A stretch of 64,000 bases of DNA from positions 1-64,000 of the forward strand of contig CANRPB010000001.1 of NCBI GenBank assembly GCA_947632415.1. Direction: 5' to 3'. The stretch comes from an uncultured Bacilli bacterium. GTDB lineage: Bacteria > Bacillota_I > Bacilli_A > RF39 > UBA660. A model generated the notes under the pieces. The model made no database searches. It saw only the letters and a list, made by a program, of their open reading frames with translations, and was not told the origin of the DNA. Shown here in pieces: positions 62,066-64,000 of the stretch. The first letter of the stretch is position 1. The number at the start of each line of letters is the position of its first letter. The translations under genes and the position numbers were made by a program.

Positions 62066-64000
62066 ATGGTAGACTTTAATAAGTAGATTAAACAAAGCGA
62101 TAAATTTCGTTAGGCAGCCCTATAGTTCATAACTACAGGGCATTATTGTACGTACCCAGCTGGTTCATCAGAATACTTCAAATTCTGGGACTAGGAAAAG
62201 GATAGAAGTATTAATGGTTATACTGCTGATGATGGTGACTACATCACAGGGTATAACTATTTTTATTTAAATTATTGTCCTATTCAACGACTGGTATATA
62301 CTAAGAATGAGAAGACAGGTAAGATAAAAAAGAGTCGTGAAGTATCATTCCCTGATTTTTGGGATTATGACTATTACTTCTTTTAGGCTTTATAGGATGC
62401 AGAAGATTAGGGTAAACATATGTGCGCATTGAAAAGCCGTAGAAAGGGGTACTCGTACAAAAATGCCGCAATGGCTTGTCGTAATTATTATCTTATACCC
62501 AATAGTAAAACATATATTTATGCGTCTAATAAGCAGTATTTAACTGAAGATGGTATCCTTACTAAAGCATGGGACTATATGAACTTTATAGATAAGAATA
62601 CTGCTTGGGGTAAGAAACGCTCGGTGAACACACAGATGCGTAAAAGAGCTGGTTTCTTTACTAGGGATGAGTATGGTAATGAAGTTGAATTAGGTTATAA
62701 GTCTGAAATAATTGGTGTTACATTGAAAGACAACCCAGACGTTGTTCGTGGTAAAGCCGGTAAGCTAATCATATTTGAGGAAGCTGGGTCGTTTAGCGAA
62801 CTGGGTGCTGCTTGGCAAATAGCGAGACCATCAGTAGAGCAGGATGGTGTGGCATTCGGTACTATGATAGCGTTCGGGACAGGTGGCGATGATAACAGCC
62901 ACTTCTTTACTTTGAAAGATATGTTCTATCACCCTGAAGGTTATAATTGCGTAGGGTTTAAGAATATATGGGACGAATCTGTTACCACTGAAGAGTGTGG
63001 GTTCTTTATACCGTAGTACACTAACATGGACTTCCGTGATACTGATGGTAACAGGATGTTCATGGATGACGATGGTAACACACTGCGTAAACGGTCCTTA
63101 GAGTATGTACTAGAAGAAAGACGTAAAGTAATAGAGAACGCGACTAGTAATGAAACTATTGACCGTTATGTGGCAGAGCACTGTTTAACCCCTAGTGAGG
63201 CATGTCTGGAGTTTAATGGGAATATCTTCCCAAAGAAGGAATTACAAGAGCAATTAAGTTTACTTAGGACTAACACTAGATTATAGAACCATAAATAGGT
63301 CGGTGATTTAGTATGGGAACCTACCGGGGAACTTAAATGGATTATTAAGAAAACAGGAGATATTAATCATTACCCATTACGATAGAATGAGGACCCAACT
63401 GGTTCTATAGTTATATGGGAACACCCAAATAAGGAAGCTAGCTTAGGTCTATACATTGCTGGTATCGACTCTTATGACTATGACGAGTCTAGTACTACTT
63501 CATTAGGTTCATGCTTCATTTATAAACGCATTCAAGGTATTGAAGCTTACTCTGATATAATAGTAGCTGAATACACTGGTAGACCCAAGACTGCTGAGGA
63601 TTTCTATGAGAATGTTAGAAAGTTGTTGATATACTATAATGCTAGGGCAATGTATGAGAACCAGAACAAAGGTATATTTGCTTACTTTACTAATAAGCAT
63701 TGTGACTACTTACTTGCTGATACCCCAGATATAATTAGTGACATTATAAAGGATTCCAAAGTAAATCGTAAGAAAGGCTGTCATATGACCAAGTAGATTA
63801 AACAGTGGGGTCAAGGGTTGATTAAAGACTGGTTAAACGATGCTAATGCGGACGGTAAAAAGAATTTATATAACGTTATGTCAGAACCACTATTAGAGGA
63901 ATTGATCTCATATAATGATGTAGGTAATTTCGATAGATGTTTATCGCGAGGAACGCTAATTACAACTAACAGAGGTGATATTCCAATTGAAGAGGTTAGC
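62066..64000 (+). CDS. terL: Terminase large subunit, N-terminal part, interrupted by intein
   Basis: From ATG 62066 to the window edge, 645 codons with more than ten in-frame TAG. The ATPase domain shows a Walker A-like KSRRKGYS at residues 123-130, Walker B KLIIFEEAG at 233-241 with catalytic Glu238/239, and the GTGG coupling motif near 274. The nuclease domain shows AGIDSYDYDE with Asp468 and the downstream ENQNKGIF strand. This is the motor that drives packaging and cuts DNA. At residue 625 the chain turns into an intein. Start is preceded by the tRNA-Met at a 19-base distance. Confidence 0.9.
63938..64000 (+). other. Start of an intein inside TerL (partial)
   Basis: After the TerL segment NDVGNFDR the sequence is CLSRGTLITTNRGDIPIEEV, which is intein block A: nucleophilic Cys625, then the small-residue/GT turn and the PIEEV strand. 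It sits within the nuclease domain, where inteins often insert. The rest of the intein lies beyond the window, so a homing endonuclease cannot be judged. Confidence 0.8.

Noticed and set aside
1..64000. CRISPR array, insertion sequence or integrase
   Set aside because: No spaced direct repeats, transposase or recombinase motifs were seen.

Overview
The window is part of a crAss-like tailed phage genome (order Crassvirales, gut Bacteroidales hosts). The evidence is the combination of a very long virion RNA-polymerase gene, a muzzle-type tail protein, huge internal (cargo) proteins, and a replication block on the opposite strand holding family B DNA polymerase, DnaB-like helicase, TOPRIM primase, Sak4-like ATPase and PD-(D/E)XK exonuclease. 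It is AT-rich and the genes are packed with 1-30 nt overlaps. The genetic code is altered: TAG is a sense codon (most likely glutamine, translation table 15), and TAA and TGA are the stops. Many genes look shredded under the standard code but become single continuous reading frames once TAG is read through.

Layout. (1) 1-31,903, plus strand, late virion genes, all rich in in-frame TAG: a connector/ring protein, a 1,415-aa tail muzzle protein, two cargo-type proteins with glycine-zipper segments, one 5,511-aa protein with the RNA polymerase DxDxD motif, and a 1,614-aa protein with a metallopeptidase motif and a RecB/Cas4-like nuclease domain. (2) A hairpin at 31,954-31,983 separates the convergent operons. 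(3) About 31,887-56,805, minus strand: replication, recombination, an ECF-like sigma factor and many small conserved or membrane proteins, almost free of TAG. This operon is interrupted by tRNA-like elements (35,992; 41,472; 43,192; 51,349) and by two long ORF-free, hairpin-rich stretches (44.5-46.66 kb and 51.4-52.3 kb). (4) 56,806-57,316: divergent intergenic region with a repeat also present at 51,661. (5) 57,317-61,840, plus strand: small genes, several with in-frame TAG. (6) A tRNA-Met, then the terminase large subunit, which runs off the window and is interrupted near its end by the start of an intein.

How the parts fit together (inference). The injected virion RNA polymerase would transcribe the TAG-poor minus-strand genes first, and these can be translated under the host's standard code. 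The phage sigma factor and the change in decoding would then allow the TAG-rich terminase and virion genes to be made. No clear tRNA with a CUA anticodon is visible here, so the decoder is probably outside the window or is one of the odd tRNA-like genes.

Most striking observations: a conserved gene (56,368-56,805) whose coding sequence is a chain of perfect hairpins; acceptor/T-arm minihelices in operon gaps that look like RNA-processing marks; and a 2.1-kb ORF-free structured region of unknown role.
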